Shown: in pieces, positions 1 to 10,185 of the stretch | How positions within the stretch are numbered: position 1 is the stretch's first letter | Layout of the letters: each line of letters starts with the position of its first letter | Origin: Asterias rubens | Taxonomy: Eukaryota > Echinodermata > Asteroidea > Forcipulatida > Asteriidae | Length of the DNA stretch: 64,000 nucleotides | Assembly (NCBI RefSeq): GCF_902459465.1 | Contig: NC_047077.1 | Span: forward strand, 1,426,001-1,490,000 | Direction: 5' to 3' | Program-made: the position numbers and the translations under genes | Notes under the pieces: model-generated | Told to the model about the DNA's origin: nothing | Database searches by the model: none | What the model saw: only the letters and a program-made list of their open reading frames with translations

Positions 1-271
1 GGGTTACTGCATGGAACTCTTCATGCCATGAATGGCGGTGCAGTTTATAAGAATGCTTGCTGTCTTAATTTTTTTTTATTACTTTTTGTTTTGCACTGTT
101 CCCCTAAAGAATAAATTGGTTCATAAAATTAATCTTGGGGTTGTTTCTGAAAAAAATGTTGAATCCTGAACCCAAGTGGTGAAGTACAATAATGTTTCTT
201 TCATGTTCTGTTGTCACATATGATAGCATATCTGGTGAGTGAAATGATATTTTCACAATATGATATTATTA

Positions 272-277
272 TTTATT
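272..277 (-). terminator. Poly(A) signal of TRIM copy 1
   Basis: On the minus strand an AATAAA hexamer lies about 75 nt beyond the TAA stop at 349-351, a normal distance for a cleavage/polyadenylation signal. The sequence between stop and signal is shared with the TRIM tail at 19.54-19.60 kb and with 60.42-60.48 kb, so it is old 3' UTR. Bases 1-271 show nothing else recognisable. Confidence 0.5.
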
Positions 278-348
278 AGTTTCATGTTGTCAAATGCTTA
301 TTTCAGCTTGAATGTTATTCTGGTCCAGCATAATGTTTGTTGATGTCT

Positions 349-633
349 TTACTCATGCTGATAGATTTGAACTGAATGGTCTGTAGGCACAGCCAGATCA
401 CCAGCAGGTGTGAATGTGAGACCATAGAGAGCAGCACAACCCTTGATGATACATTCAATGTACTTGCCATCAGGACTGTAATGATGGATACCACCTGATG
501 GTCCTCTCCATACAGCAACATAGATGCTTCCATCCTTGTCACAACACACACCACTAAGCAACCCAGACTGATTGATATCTACTGAGAACACCATTTCACC
601 ATTGTAGGTTACTGATACTAACTTATTGTCTTC
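349..633 (-). pseudogene. C-terminal NHL part of TRIM copy 1, behind the nonsense codon
   Basis: This continues the frame of the preceding entry without any indel for 94 codons to TAA at 349-351. It encodes NHL-type blades with motifs such as GVCCDKDGSIYVAV, YSPDGKYI and GLTFTPAGDL, nearly identical to the ends of the 19.6-kb and 60.4-kb copies. The only break between this part and the upstream domains is the single TAG at 634-636. The good conservation of this tail suggests the nonsense change is young, a polymorphism, or a base-call error. Confidence 0.8.
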
Positions 634-2115
634 CTAGTGGGTGTAAATGAGTTGTTGTTTGTAGGTAGTCAAGTATCCACCAATCCCTGGAGCAGGCAGT
701 CTTCTGATGAGGGATCCATCTGGTTTGTGTAGAGAGATCTCTGCCTTGTCTTCATAACCCACTGCTATCAGATTGTTGTCATCCACTGCAATACATGATG
801 GTTTACTGCCTGGATTGAACTGATGGAGGAGCTGATAATTCCTGCTGAAGATCTTGACTGCTTCTCTATCTAGAACAATGAGCTCATCATTCTTATTCAC
901 AGTCACTATGCTTGGTCCTGTAAGTCCTTGGATTGATAGTTCTTGTGAGACATTATAGGATTGAGGGTTGCTCTCTGCTGGTATTGTAATCAAGCTGGTA
1001 TTATTCCAATCTACCACAACAATATCACTATTAGAGTTTGCAGCAACATCACATGCAGTAATCTCCACCATCTGTTGTTTTATGTTCTTGTATTTATTTA
1101 TTTCTGTTTTTAATGTCCATTTATCTTGTTTCATGGATTGAAATGTTGGCTTTCTAGCCTGAGCAGAAGTTGCTGATTCTACTTGTTGTTCATCTTTCAG
1201 CACCAGTCTCCCTAGTGAGTTCTGGCCTTCTTTAAAGTCCATATAACTCAACCCATCAGGTACTTTTGTGGGTTTCTTCTCTCTGTATTCCTTGAGGTCT
1301 TGTAAGAGTTGTTCTATGTGATGTGTAATCTTGATCTGTTGATCCATGAGTTGATTTACCTCATCCTGCTTGTGCTCTGCTTTGTTCTTCTCTTTGCTGT
1401 TTGTAGCTTGTGCAGTTTGCATTATCTTGACTCTGTCTTTATAAATCTGTTCTGCTTCTTGCATCAGTTTCTGCTTCTCCTCTTTGATCCTGGTAGCCAC
1501 CTTGGCAATCTCCTCATCAGCTTTCTTGGAGATTTTCTCTTTGGTTGCAGCAAACATAGAGTCTAAAGTCTTACGGGACATGTCTATTTCTTGAATGGCA
1601 GTGTTGTAGGTTTTGATTCTCTGTCTTAATTCTGCTGCAAGTTCTTCGGCACCTTGTTTGCATTTTTCTGAAGCTTCATTAATTTCAATCAGAGAATGGG
1701 TTTGATGGTCTTTTGAAATGCAAGTTGTGCATATCAACTTGTTGCAATTGTTACAAAACATAATAAGATCTTTGTCAGTATGCTTTCTACATTTGGTAAC
1801 AAATTCTTTCCCGAGAAGTTGTTTTAGTTGGGTTTCCTGTTTTTCAAAAGCTTCTATCAAAGAAAGTGTTTTAAAGTCTGCTTTCAGACCATCAATGCCA
1901 TTTTCTTTTAGCAGAGTTTCTTGTCTACAATTTGGGCATGAAAGCCTTGTAGTGCTTGGACCCTTCTCTCTGAGTTGTTGAAGGCATTTATGACAAAATG
2001 AATGAGAACACTCCAGTAGTTTGGGTTGCTTGAAGCGTTCACTGCAAATTGGACATTCAAGATGATCCTGACTTATCTCTGCTAGCACTGTCTGAGCTGT
2101 TACATTGGATGCCAT
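634..2115 (-). CDS. TRIM-family RING E3 ligase-like protein, truncated by nonsense codon
   Basis: Open frame of 493 residues. A C3HC4 RING finger (C21, C24, C36, H38, C41, C44, C60, C63) is followed by a B-box2 (C109, H112, C121, C124, C129, C132, H137, H140), a Lys/Glu-rich coiled coil at about 145-300, and the start of an NHL-type beta-propeller from about 370. All zinc ligands are intact. RING-B-box-coiled-coil-NHL proteins (TRIM2/3/32/71 type) are ubiquitin ligases, often RNA- or substrate-binding through the NHL part; that role is known for the family and only inferred here. The start is the first ATG after a conserved splice acceptor at 2143. The frame ends at TAG (634-636), where the sister copy at 60.1 kb has TGG; homology continues in the same frame to 349, so about 95 residues of propeller are cut off. 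It is either a recent pseudogene or a truncated ligase with an unfinished propeller. There are no frameshifts, unlike the 58.6-kb copy. Confidence 0.85.
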   Translation of the reverse strand: MASNVTAQTVLAEISQDHLECPICSERFKQPKLLECSHSFCHKCLQQLREKGPSTTRLSCPNCRQETLLKENGIDGLKADFKTLSLIEAFEKQETQLKQLLGKEFVTKCRKHTDKDLIMFCNNCNKLICTTCISKDHQTHSLIEINEASEKCKQGAEELAAELRQRIKTYNTAIQEIDMSRKTLDSMFAATKEKISKKADEEIAKVATRIKEEKQKLMQEAEQIYKDRVKIMQTAQATNSKEKNKAEHKQDEVNQLMDQQIKITHHIEQLLQDLKEYREKKPTKVPDGLSYMDFKEGQNSLGRLVLKDEQQVESATSAQARKPTFQSMKQDKWTLKTEINKYKNIKQQMVEITACDVAANSNSDIVVVDWNNTSLITIPAESNPQSYNVSQELSIQGLTGPSIVTVNKNDELIVLDREAVKIFSRNYQLLHQFNPGSKPSCIAVDDNNLIAVGYEDKAEISLHKPDGSLIRRLPAPGIGGYLTTYKQQLIYTH

Positions 2116-2142
2116 TTTGTTGGAAGTTGCTTCATTGATGAT

Positions 2143-2160
2143 CTGTGAAGTAAATTAGAT
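2143..2160 (-). promoter_or_regulatory. 3' splice site in 5' UTR of TRIM copy 1
   Basis: Read on the minus strand, a short pyrimidine tract ending TTTACTTCACAG precedes 27 nt of leader and the ATG at 2115. The same acceptor and leader precede the ATG of the 58.6-kb copy (AG at 58592-58593). Conservation across both copies implies an intron in the 5' UTR, so these copies arose by DNA duplication and not by retrotransposition of a spliced mRNA. Confidence 0.55.
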
Positions 2161-2194
2161 GAGATCCTTAGATATTAATTTTGTTTTTTACCCA

Positions 2195-2580
2195 CACATG
2201 GATGTGTGTTAGCACTGTATACTCAGTACTTTCCTGAGTCCTGTGAAAACAAAATATCACAGGCATGTTACTCGGGTGGGATTCGAACCCACGACCCTTG
2301 GAATTCTAGAGCAGTGTCTTACCAACTAGACTACCGAGGTTGCCCGGTAGCTAGAGGCAGTTCGAATCCTATGTTTTGGCAGCGGGTACCTCAACGATAT
2401 AAGAGATGGTAAATTTGCATTGGGGATAAAGAACAGTAATTTTGGTTTTTACCCATACACAGATGTGTGTTAGCACTGTATACTCAGTACTTTCCCGAGT
2501 CCTGTGAAAAAATATTAAAGGTATGTAGTTGGTAAGACACTTTTCTAGAAATGCTAGGATTGTGGGTTCGCTATTAAAAT
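2195..2580 (-). mobile_element. tRNA-derived SINE, with a second partial copy
   Basis: On the minus strand at 2195-2400 a tRNA-like head carries an A-box-like TAGTCTAGTTGG and a B-box GGGTTCGAATCCC. It is followed by a tail with TACTGAGTATACAGTGC and ends near a GATGCAAATTT-type sequence. Bases 2409-2580 hold another tail in the same orientation fused to a plus-strand tRNA head fragment. The same family recurs at 43.0, 47.9, 50.3, 50.8 and 50.9 kb. The tRNA fold is too degenerate for a functional tRNA. Confidence 0.8.
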
Positions 2581-2999
2581 GCGATGAAGCATGGGTTAAT
2601 TTGGAGCGTAATAGAAGCAGTTTTGTAAAGGCTGCATAGAGTTGTGATCAAAAGGTTGTCAAATGTGATCAGCCAGAGAGTGCAGCTTCAAAAACATCCT
2701 GTGCAATTAGACAAATCTCAACTACCGACACCGCGTTTACACTAGATCCTCCTACAAGGATCCAAGGAGGATCAGGTCCCAAAAGCGAGATCAAGCATTT
2801 TTGTGCCACGTTCACACTTGGGTTCTTGTTATGTATAGGTATTTAGGTAATTGCTAACAAAGGTGGCATTTGCTTGCAAGAAACAAGCTTGTGCTTTTTA
2901 TTAAAACTAGAGCTTACGCTTGCTAGCAACTGCTTATTTTTATGTATGAAGATGTAAGCAAAAGCCTAGAAAAAGCAGTTGCTACTTTTTATGAATACG
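2581..2999. other. Non-coding interval upstream of TRIM copy 1
   Basis: I see no gene. The interval holds a short palindromic stretch (CCTCCTACAAGGATCCAAGGAGG around 2750, given in part) and a GC-poor segment ending in ATGAATACGGCCC. It looks like decayed repeat sequence. Confidence 0.4.
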
Positions 3000-3215
3000 G
3001 CCCAATGTATCAAACCAGGGTCCACAGTAGAGGATGGAAGACAGGGAAAAAACCACTTAGCCAACTTGATTTCAAATATAGCAGGGACTAAGAGAAATCA
3101 CAGTTCGCAAAAAGATCCATAAAAATATCTTGTCTTTATTTAAATGGTGCTACTTTTTGTTTCATTTCATGAAGAGCGCACTTACCCCCCCCCCCCCCCC
3201 CCCCCCGAAAACAGA
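3000..3215. repeat. Segment duplicated in inverted orientation at 57.25-57.48 kb, with poly-C tract
   Basis: Bases 3000-3215, read on the minus strand, match 57254-57480 nearly continuously. Both contain a homopolymer (C run at about 3186-3206, G run at about 57280-57297) followed by a GTAAGTGCGC-type sequence. Both lie upstream of a TRIM copy in the same relative orientation, which extends the TRIM duplication well beyond the coding region. Confidence 0.75.
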
Positions 3216-3837
3216 ACAACTGCCTCAGGAACAATTCATAGGCCCTAAATAATCCGATACTGTCAAAGAAATTAACACGGAAAGGCATGCTATGAAATAT
3301 GGCCATGGTCTTAATTAAACAGCTCTAGCTAATGTATGTCTGTGTCAGTTGTTTAGACACCCCATGTGACGCGCTCTCCACCAATAAAAATAGCAAAACT
3401 GTCTGGGGTATTATTATGAATAAAGATTTACTGTGTGTGCACATTCATACTATTTGGAAAGCCTTTCTTTCTACTTTTTTGTAGATTTTTATTCAAGACA
3501 ATCCGGTCCATATCTCGTTGGGCCCCCGCACCAAGGCCCAGCATGGAGGTAAAAATAACATTGGCCCACTTGCCCCCTGTCAATGTTTGCTCTCCTGGCT
3601 TTCATTGAACTCCCATCAACAGTGAGGGAAGGGAAGGGAACAGAATGTTTATTGTCATGGTGGAAAGTGGCCAGAGAATGCTTATTGGTATGTAGTGAAT
3701 GAGTGGCCCAAGCATTTTGGCCGAGATTTTGTAGCTTTGGGTTGTTATCTGGGGTTATGTTTGGATGACCTACATGTACGCCCTCAAAAAAAGTTCTCTT
3801 GACATGTGCACAAGTGAAGAAGTGTTCATAAAGCCAT

Positions 3838-4178
3838 TTGACCCTTTCGGTAAACAGTATTGTCCAAGGCCCACACGTGTATCACAACTTCTATATAAAA
3901 CAACAAACAAAATTTAGGCTCAATCGGTCATCGGAGACGGGAGAAAATAACGGGAAAACCCACCCTTTTATCCGCACATTTCGCCATGTCATAAAACGTG
4001 TTTAAAATAAATCCATAACAATAAGTGATATTGTTTTACTGTTTTCTCAAAAATTAAAGCATTTCATGGAATAATATTTCAAGAGAAGTCTTTCACCACT
4101 ACCTTCTGTAAACCCTGTAAGCTATTTGTAAATCTGTGAACTTTTATTTTGTTTTTCTGTACCGAGAGGGTCCACTGG
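3838..4178. mobile_element. TTAA-type MITE inserted in the duplicated block
   Basis: A 340-bp segment absent from the paralogous block at 13.1-13.2 kb. Ends are imperfect inverted repeats (GACCCTTTCGGTAAACAG and CTGTACCGAGAGGGTCC). The interior shares CTCAATCGGTCAT with MITEs at 61.8 and 63.3 kb, and the right edge reads ACTGGCTTTAAAGG, consistent with a TTAA target. No ORF. Confidence 0.55.
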
Positions 4179-4383
4179 CTTTAAAGGGTGATTTGGGCAA
4201 ACCCTTAGTCAAATTGATTATAAGGACAAACATTTGTGAGTCAATGGATTACAAATTTCTTTTTTTCTGTAAAAAGCTGTTAGACTGAATATTTTGGAAT
4301 GCTTAGCATAGTTGTCAGGTGTAGCCCGGAGCCCAATTGATTAAAACCTGTAAATATTCAATTTTGTTAAAGGCAGAAAAATC

Positions 4384-4640
4384 CTGCTTAGCAGAAGTTT
4401 ACCAGCCAACAGTTCATTAAGCTTTGTTGCCACTGGTGTCCTACCGGTGTCAATTCTTTCTCAGCAAAGAAATTTGCTGAGTGGCATTTGCTGAGTGGTA
4501 TTGGCTGAGCAGCATTGGCTGGACAGTATTTTTGATTGCATATAATAATTTGTACTGTATCCCAAATCATAAAGCCCATTTTAACAATATCTTGCTGAGC
4601 ACTGAAATACCCTGTTTAGCAGAAACAGGTTACCCGTCAA
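4384..4640. repeat. Cluster of short GCTTAGCAGAAAC interspersed motifs
   Basis: Motifs of the form CTTAGCAGAAAC-GGTTACC-GCCAACA recur at about 4384 and 4610, and also at 13389, 13561 and 46428, with an inverted form near 46760. They alternate with TTTGCTGAG(T/C) stretches. This is a dispersed, palindrome-prone repeat, probably relics of a foldback MITE. Confidence 0.45.
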
Positions 4641-4714
4641 CATTCTCTCATAAGTTTATACTTTGCCCAACTAATTTGTTGCTTTTCCAAGAAATTTGCT
4701 GATGTTTTATGAGG

Positions 4715-4860
4715 CTAAGGTTGGACTTTTCTCTGCTTAAACGCAGAAAAGTCCAGGGTATAAAGGTCCTATAAAAGTACAAACAGTACAATTGATAAAG
4801 ACAAACTATTTTCATATTTATACCTGATGGAGGAATTTGAAGCAATGTTTAAATATTCCT
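4715..4860. repeat. Short interspersed repeat with hairpin end
   Basis: A repeat that starts with a hairpin (TTGGACTTTTCTC, then GAAAAGTCCAGGGT) and runs on through TTTATACCTGATGGAGGAAT. Copies are seen at 6483-6610, 13690-13835 and, as a diverged hairpin, 28404-28470. The compensated stem between copies (ACTTTTCTC versus ACTCCTCCG) suggests the hairpin is a structural end of a MITE-like unit. Confidence 0.5.
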
Positions 4861-5371
4861 TATGTTCAGAATTCTAAGACTGATGGGTTCAGAATTGTAA
4901 ATTTGATCCTCGGTTGAGATCATATTTGAAATTAAAATGGAACTTGAAGAGATCCGATATTGTTATATAACAAAATAAAACATTAAAAAAAAAAAAGTTT
5001 CAAATTTTCATTAAAGGCAAAGTATACAGTTGACATTTTTGTTTTTAACCATTTAATTGTTTTCATTTAATCCTATATGTACATACATGACAAATGACAA
5101 TAATTATGTACATAGTACATTATAACTACCCTATACTCAAGTATACACGTTGACTCTGGACTTATTGTGTATGATAATATATTGTGTTGATAAACAATAG
5201 TTTGTACAATACATTTTCATACACAATAATTGTATTATTATGTACGATCCCCTTCTGACTTTATCATGTACTTGAAAACGACATTATGCAGCTCCCCAAA
5301 CGAATACTCCCAAACGTAAAATCCATCAAAGCTATGTTTTGGTTGCCATTGTAAATCAATAATACATCGTC

Positions 5372-6332
5372 TAGGGCCACTGATTTTCCGTTTCAGAAAA
5401 GTGCAAATTCCGTTTGGCAAAAACATGAATTCCGTTTCAGGCACAAAAAATTCCGTTTCATGTTTTTTTAATTAGATAAAAGGTTGTTTAATACCCAGGG
5501 ACACACTTATAAAAATCAATTTGAGATAAGTTGCACTGTTGACTTCGTAAAATGTTCATTTGAACTGACAAATTTCAAAAAAATACTTTTTTTTATAATT
5601 GTGGATTATTTTGTATACTGCTGTTCTAAAAAGGTTGCACTGTGACTGCAGTATCAATGCACATGATGTGATAGACTTGATTCCAAGTCTAAAACTGCAG
5701 TTGATTCTCTGCATCAGCCACATTGTAGGCTAATGACAGGAGTGTATCCACAAGAGGGCGCTGTTTCAGCATGATCAAAGACTTGGAAACAAGTCTATGG
5801 ACGTGACCATTCTCCATCCACAAACAAAATGTCAGCCATTTTGTTTTCGCTTTGGCGACAGAATGTTGACAGTTTACGGTTTTATTTTAGACCTTTCCGA
5901 GATGAAAAAACATTGTATGTGTTCTTATAGATCATAGGTAAGCTAGTTTGTGTATTATTGTTGGTAAAAGAGAGGGAGAAAATGCAATTTGGGCGAACAA
6001 AAAATGTTTAAAACGTGCCGCGAATAATGCCCTTCGCTTAACCATGTTAACAACGTGTGTACATCATGTGTGTAAACATTGAGGATGGTGTGAAAGTAGA
6101 ACAGAATGATCCACGGTTACGATCTCGTACTTTTTAATGGTCTGATTTCTGATGCCTTTTTAGTTTAACAAAAAGAATCTTAATAAAGAATGCAATTTCA
6201 ATAGTTTTGGCGTCAAGAAAAAAAAAAAAAAAAAAAAAAAATCAAATTTTCTGAAATCCCGTTTTCCGTTTCAAAGGGCGGATTCCGCGAATTCCGTCCG
6301 TTTTCCGCGATCGCGGAAAATCAGTGGCCCTA
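5372..6332. mobile_element. Non-autonomous hAT-like DNA transposon, 961 bp
   Basis: Terminal inverted repeats begin TAGGGCCACTGATTTTCCG and end with its exact complement. The flanks carry a direct ATCGTC (5366-5371 and 6333-6338), which would be the target duplication. Subterminal ATTCCGTTTC repeats are typical of hAT-like elements. The paralogous sequence at 16.00-16.05 kb lacks this insert. The usual hAT duplication is 8 bp, and only 6 match here, so the superfamily is likely but not certain. The interior has a poly-A tract near 6220 and no transposase frame. Confidence 0.7.
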
Positions 6333-6810
6333 ATCGTCTCTGTATTCATTGAAAGCTATATACACTATCTCATGGTTTAATGTCCTTTTTGTACATGTAC
6401 ATGAAGATGCTGCACAATATCGGCTGTACAAGTCATGCTGTGGTGTGTGAAGGTTTTGCTGTACATGTACATTGTGTACAATGTTGGACTTTTCTCAAAA
6501 ACAAAAAGTCCAGGGTAAAGGTCCAATACAAATAAACACATTTGATAAAGACAAACTATTTTCATATTTATACCTGATGGAGGAATTTGAAATTATGTTT
6601 AAGAGTCCCTGCCTGTAAGAGTGTACCAAGTGGTGATTCATGGGTTCTCAGATCTTCTTCTAAAAAATTAGAGTGATACATCATCATACTAAACGAATAA
6701 ATCCAAAATTTTGATTGCCGACGCTTTCGGTTTTGGAGTTACCAGTTATCAAAGTTTGGGCCAAAAAGCCCTCGAGAAACGAATAGTACATTCCCTGTAA
6801 ACACAAAAAT

Positions 6811-7538
6811 GCGCCAAGGTCATCCCAACAAATGTAAAACTTTTTTTGAAACCTCCAGTTGGGCTTATAACAAAAGTGGAAAAAAAAAAATTGGGATCTC
6901 GTTGGCGCATCATGTTACGCGCACCTGAACCTTTGACGAACAGTGCCCTCGTGCCATTTTCAACGCCTCATAACTCAGCGCGCCTATAAGATCCCATGAA
7001 TTAAACAAGTTCAAATGAAAGAGCTTGCATCCCTAAAACAAATTTAAGTGCAAAGTGCGTGGGATCTCGTTGGCGCAGAGAGATAATAGAGGTCAAAGTT
7101 CAAATTTTACCAATATATTGCGTTTTCGCACCTCTGTAACTTCGCATGCCAACAACCAAAATTTTTTTTATGGCAACTGGGTATTGGAACAGTTTTCATC
7201 TAATGACAAATGAAAAAAGAATCTTGGGATCTGTGCAACTTGCATGTCAAAAGATTTTTTGAAAATTTTCTAAAGTATTGTCATTCCACACATTTTGGCC
7301 TAAATTGGCACAACATTCACTTTTTTCATCACTGTAAGTATCTGTGCCAACAAGATCCCATCAATGTTTTCTTGTATTTGGTTAAGTTGAGTGTTCCTAA
7401 ACAGATTTCAATTGAAAAATAATTGGGATCATGTTGGCCCACCAATATAACAAAGGTCAAAGGTCATATGAAACTACACTACTGCCTATTTCGGGCGATT
7501 TTGCGTTGTCTAGAAATCCACGCGCCAATATGATCCCA
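6811..7538. repeat. Array of an 18-bp GGGATC motif in alternating orientation
   Basis: The motif TGGGATCTCGTTGGCGCA occurs forward at 6892, 7060, 7225 (degenerate) and 7424, and reverse-complemented at 6811, 6979, 7343 and 7522. Spacing is roughly 80-170 bp. The sequence between motifs is not a simple tandem copy. No ORF of note spans the array. I do not recognise the family. Confidence 0.6.
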
Positions 7539-7599
7539 AAAAATTACTCAAAAGTTGCAATAAAATGGTTCATTTGGGGTGGATCTAACGCTGTCTACT

Positions 7600-9540
7600 C
7601 AAAAATACAAATATTTTATCCTTAAACAGAGAAGTATTATTTTTTAACAATAATTTTGTTGTTCCAAACACAGTTAGATTTACTTTCAACACATTTTAGA
7701 GACCATCTAAATATTTAAAAAATTGTTGTTCAGGTCATACTAGGGAAAACTACTACCTCTCTCCCCCATGTTTTAATATGGATATATTATGTTTACTATG
7801 ACAGAACATCTTAGGCCGCCAACTTTATCTTAATTAATATCCCTACTTATAATAAGTTAACACAAAACAACATTTTCTTCTTTATGAAATTTTTGCTTTA
7901 TTCCGTCATGGTCACCCTTTTTCAGGCTTTTCCCATCCTGTTTTGATAATAACAAATACTCCATGTCCTCTGTCTGCATGGACAATCTCTGCCCTAACAT
8001 GATACTCTGTTCATTAAGTATGAAGAATCCACATCTAGTAATAATTTGTTCAGTGAACAATTTATTTCAAGTGAAGAAAAGTTTCCCTTTTTCACTTCTG
8101 CTTTTGCATTTAATTTCAAAGAATATTTTGTAAGTATCAAAAAAAGAAATCAGTAAACTTCGAAAGTAAGTAGTTTATAATAGAGACCGACATTATTTAT
8201 TTGTGGTTTTAAAGTTTTACTATAGCTTTACTCATCTGTTTACATTAAGATACATAATTATCTCAATTTGAATTATTATTTGCCATAAATATTCTTTATC
8301 AGACTTATCACTATTTTTAATAAGAGCTTTAGTTTTTACACTTTCACAGTTTGTGCACTTGCAATTTAAGTATTTGCACGGTAGACTTTTGTCTGAACAA
8401 AGTTTGCCTCGACCACATCTACGCTTTTGCATGAGCAATGTACATGTACACATTATAGAATGCTGTCAAGCGCTTGGAGTAGGTTTGTCCAGTTGGCACA
8501 TTTTCATCTTAAACCTTCCAGCCTCGACTAACGTTGGGAGATGGTACATGTACATCTTGAACTTTTTCAACAGCACTGTATCCTTACTCAGTTGACGTTG
8601 CTATGCTGGCTCATCAAGTGTCCCATTAAAAAGAGGTTGCGATCTGTCATTTTAAAAGATACATAAACAAAATTGTTTAAAATAAATTCCCTTTTTAAAT
8701 TATTATTTTCAATTATATAATGGAAATTCAGCTGTTTGTTTTTTGCACCAATAATTACATATTGTACATCTATCATGAAACAACGACAAATAAGTTCATG
8801 AACTTGTACCAGTTTATGTTGAATGGGTTTGCATTTATTCAAATTGAACGCATACTTTGTAGTATACACATCAAGTATAAAAAACACAGATAAAACTTCA
8901 TAGTTACCTGGCAATGTTAACATCAGCACAATGTTGTCATTAAACATGTGGGGACAAGCTCCTCAACTCTGAAAGTGTCCTCATCAGCCAGCATCAATTG
9001 AATGTATAGTGGGCATGTTCAGTCGTTTGACGCAGCCGCCTACGATAAATTCTGCTAGTAATATAACCAGTCGAATACCTTTTTAGTTGAAAGTTCACCT
9101 GAACAAGTCTGTTGAGAAATAAACAAAATTAAAGTCATGGTGGTATTGTCACAAGATTGTAAAACTAGCCACATTTCGTGAGTTGACAGCGGGCCAGCCA
9201 TGTCAAACACATCTCTAGCTGCATCATTCCCGAATGGATCTGTGTATTTTATACAGCCAAAACAGCATGATCAGATTGTTAGAGAGACAGTCAGTGAGTA
9301 ACTGGACATGCCGGACAAAATAATATTCAGAATCATTAAATCATATTGACAGATTGACATGATTGAGACTGATTCATTAAAACTGTCATAAAATAAAGAC
9401 TCAGTCATCATAGGCCTAGTCTAGTCTGTAGTAGTAGTCACACACTGTGAAAGCTTGGCATGGCAACAATAATTTATTAATGAACAACAGGGAAATGAAT
9501 CAGTACTAAAACATAAATACGATAAGGTTCCGATATTTTT
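7600..9540. other. AT-rich interval without a convincing gene
   Basis: Only short frames are present. A minus-strand frame at 8232-8453 has a cysteine-patterned stretch (KRRCGRGKLCSDK, then CKYLNCKCTNCE) that could be a fragment of a zinc-binding domain, but it lies in AT-rich sequence and I cannot name a family. ACATGTACAT-type palindromes are common here, as elsewhere in the window. Confidence 0.35.
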
Positions 9541-9544
9541 AAAT

Positions 9545-10080
9545 TTAAGTTAAAAAAGGTACTGTTGTCTTGACGTTACCTGTGATAGAGATCGGAGGAT
9601 CTTACTGACCTTCCGTCTGTGACAGTTGTCCATCGTCGTGTTTTACGTGTCCGTAATTTGGGCTAGCGATTGCCACATCTTTGACGACATTTTCACACTT
9701 GACCGTACTCTTATTCTTTTCCTTCTTCAAATACATGCAAAGAAATGTCTTCAACTCTTTTCCGAAAATGGAAAAGCTTTCGTTTCAATGCTAGACAAAT
9801 GCACAAAGACACTTTTTGTGACATGTTTTTTTCTCACACCACGACGGAGTCTGTGTGTTGTTCGTCTCCAACGTTGTACAGAGGTCGTGACCTCGTGAAC
9901 ATGATAATAGCTCTACAGCTATTGGTTAATTCCTCGCAACCGCTGCCGTGCGGTCTTGTTAAATCGTCGTTGATTGGTCATTTTGTCCACAGCCTCGCAC
10001 TTTTCATCGCAAAAATTGCAGTTAAATGTGCCCATTACAAGCAAACTGGCTAAAAGATCGCTTGTGGATTTATGGTACGT
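9545..10080. other. Possible gene 5' end, unproven
   Basis: Read on the minus strand, an ATG near 9632 opens 18 codons (MDNCHRRKVSKILRSLSQ) and ends at a donor CAG/GTAACG near 9580. On the plus strand two overlapping frames of 90 and 102 codons also occur (9626-9898, 9745-10053). The interval is less AT-rich than its neighbours. Neither reading has family similarity I recognise. Confidence 0.2.
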
Positions 10081-10185
10081 TGATTTCTATATTTTTCTTC
10101 CCAATTCAAGATAATAAAAATGCTCATCTTTGATATGCGTCGCGAAACTGCACGATATTCGGCTACGCCCGCTGGTCTACAATTG

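Larger units (their letters stand above)
3316..4990. repeat. First copy of a 3-kb block repeated at 12.7-13.9 kb
   Basis: Long collinear similarity to 12700-13900: shared landmarks are CTCTCCACCAATAA, CATATCTCGTT next to a C-run, AAAAAGCTGTT, and a string of GCTTAGCAGAAAC motifs. The block continues after 4990 with 5030-5371 plus 6333-6620, which matches 15650-16130. No reading frame is conserved between copies, so the block appears non-coding. Confidence 0.7.

Noticed and set aside
1309-1981. Plus-strand frames opposite the TRIM gene
   Set aside because: Antisense shadows of the RING/B-box/coiled-coil coding strand.
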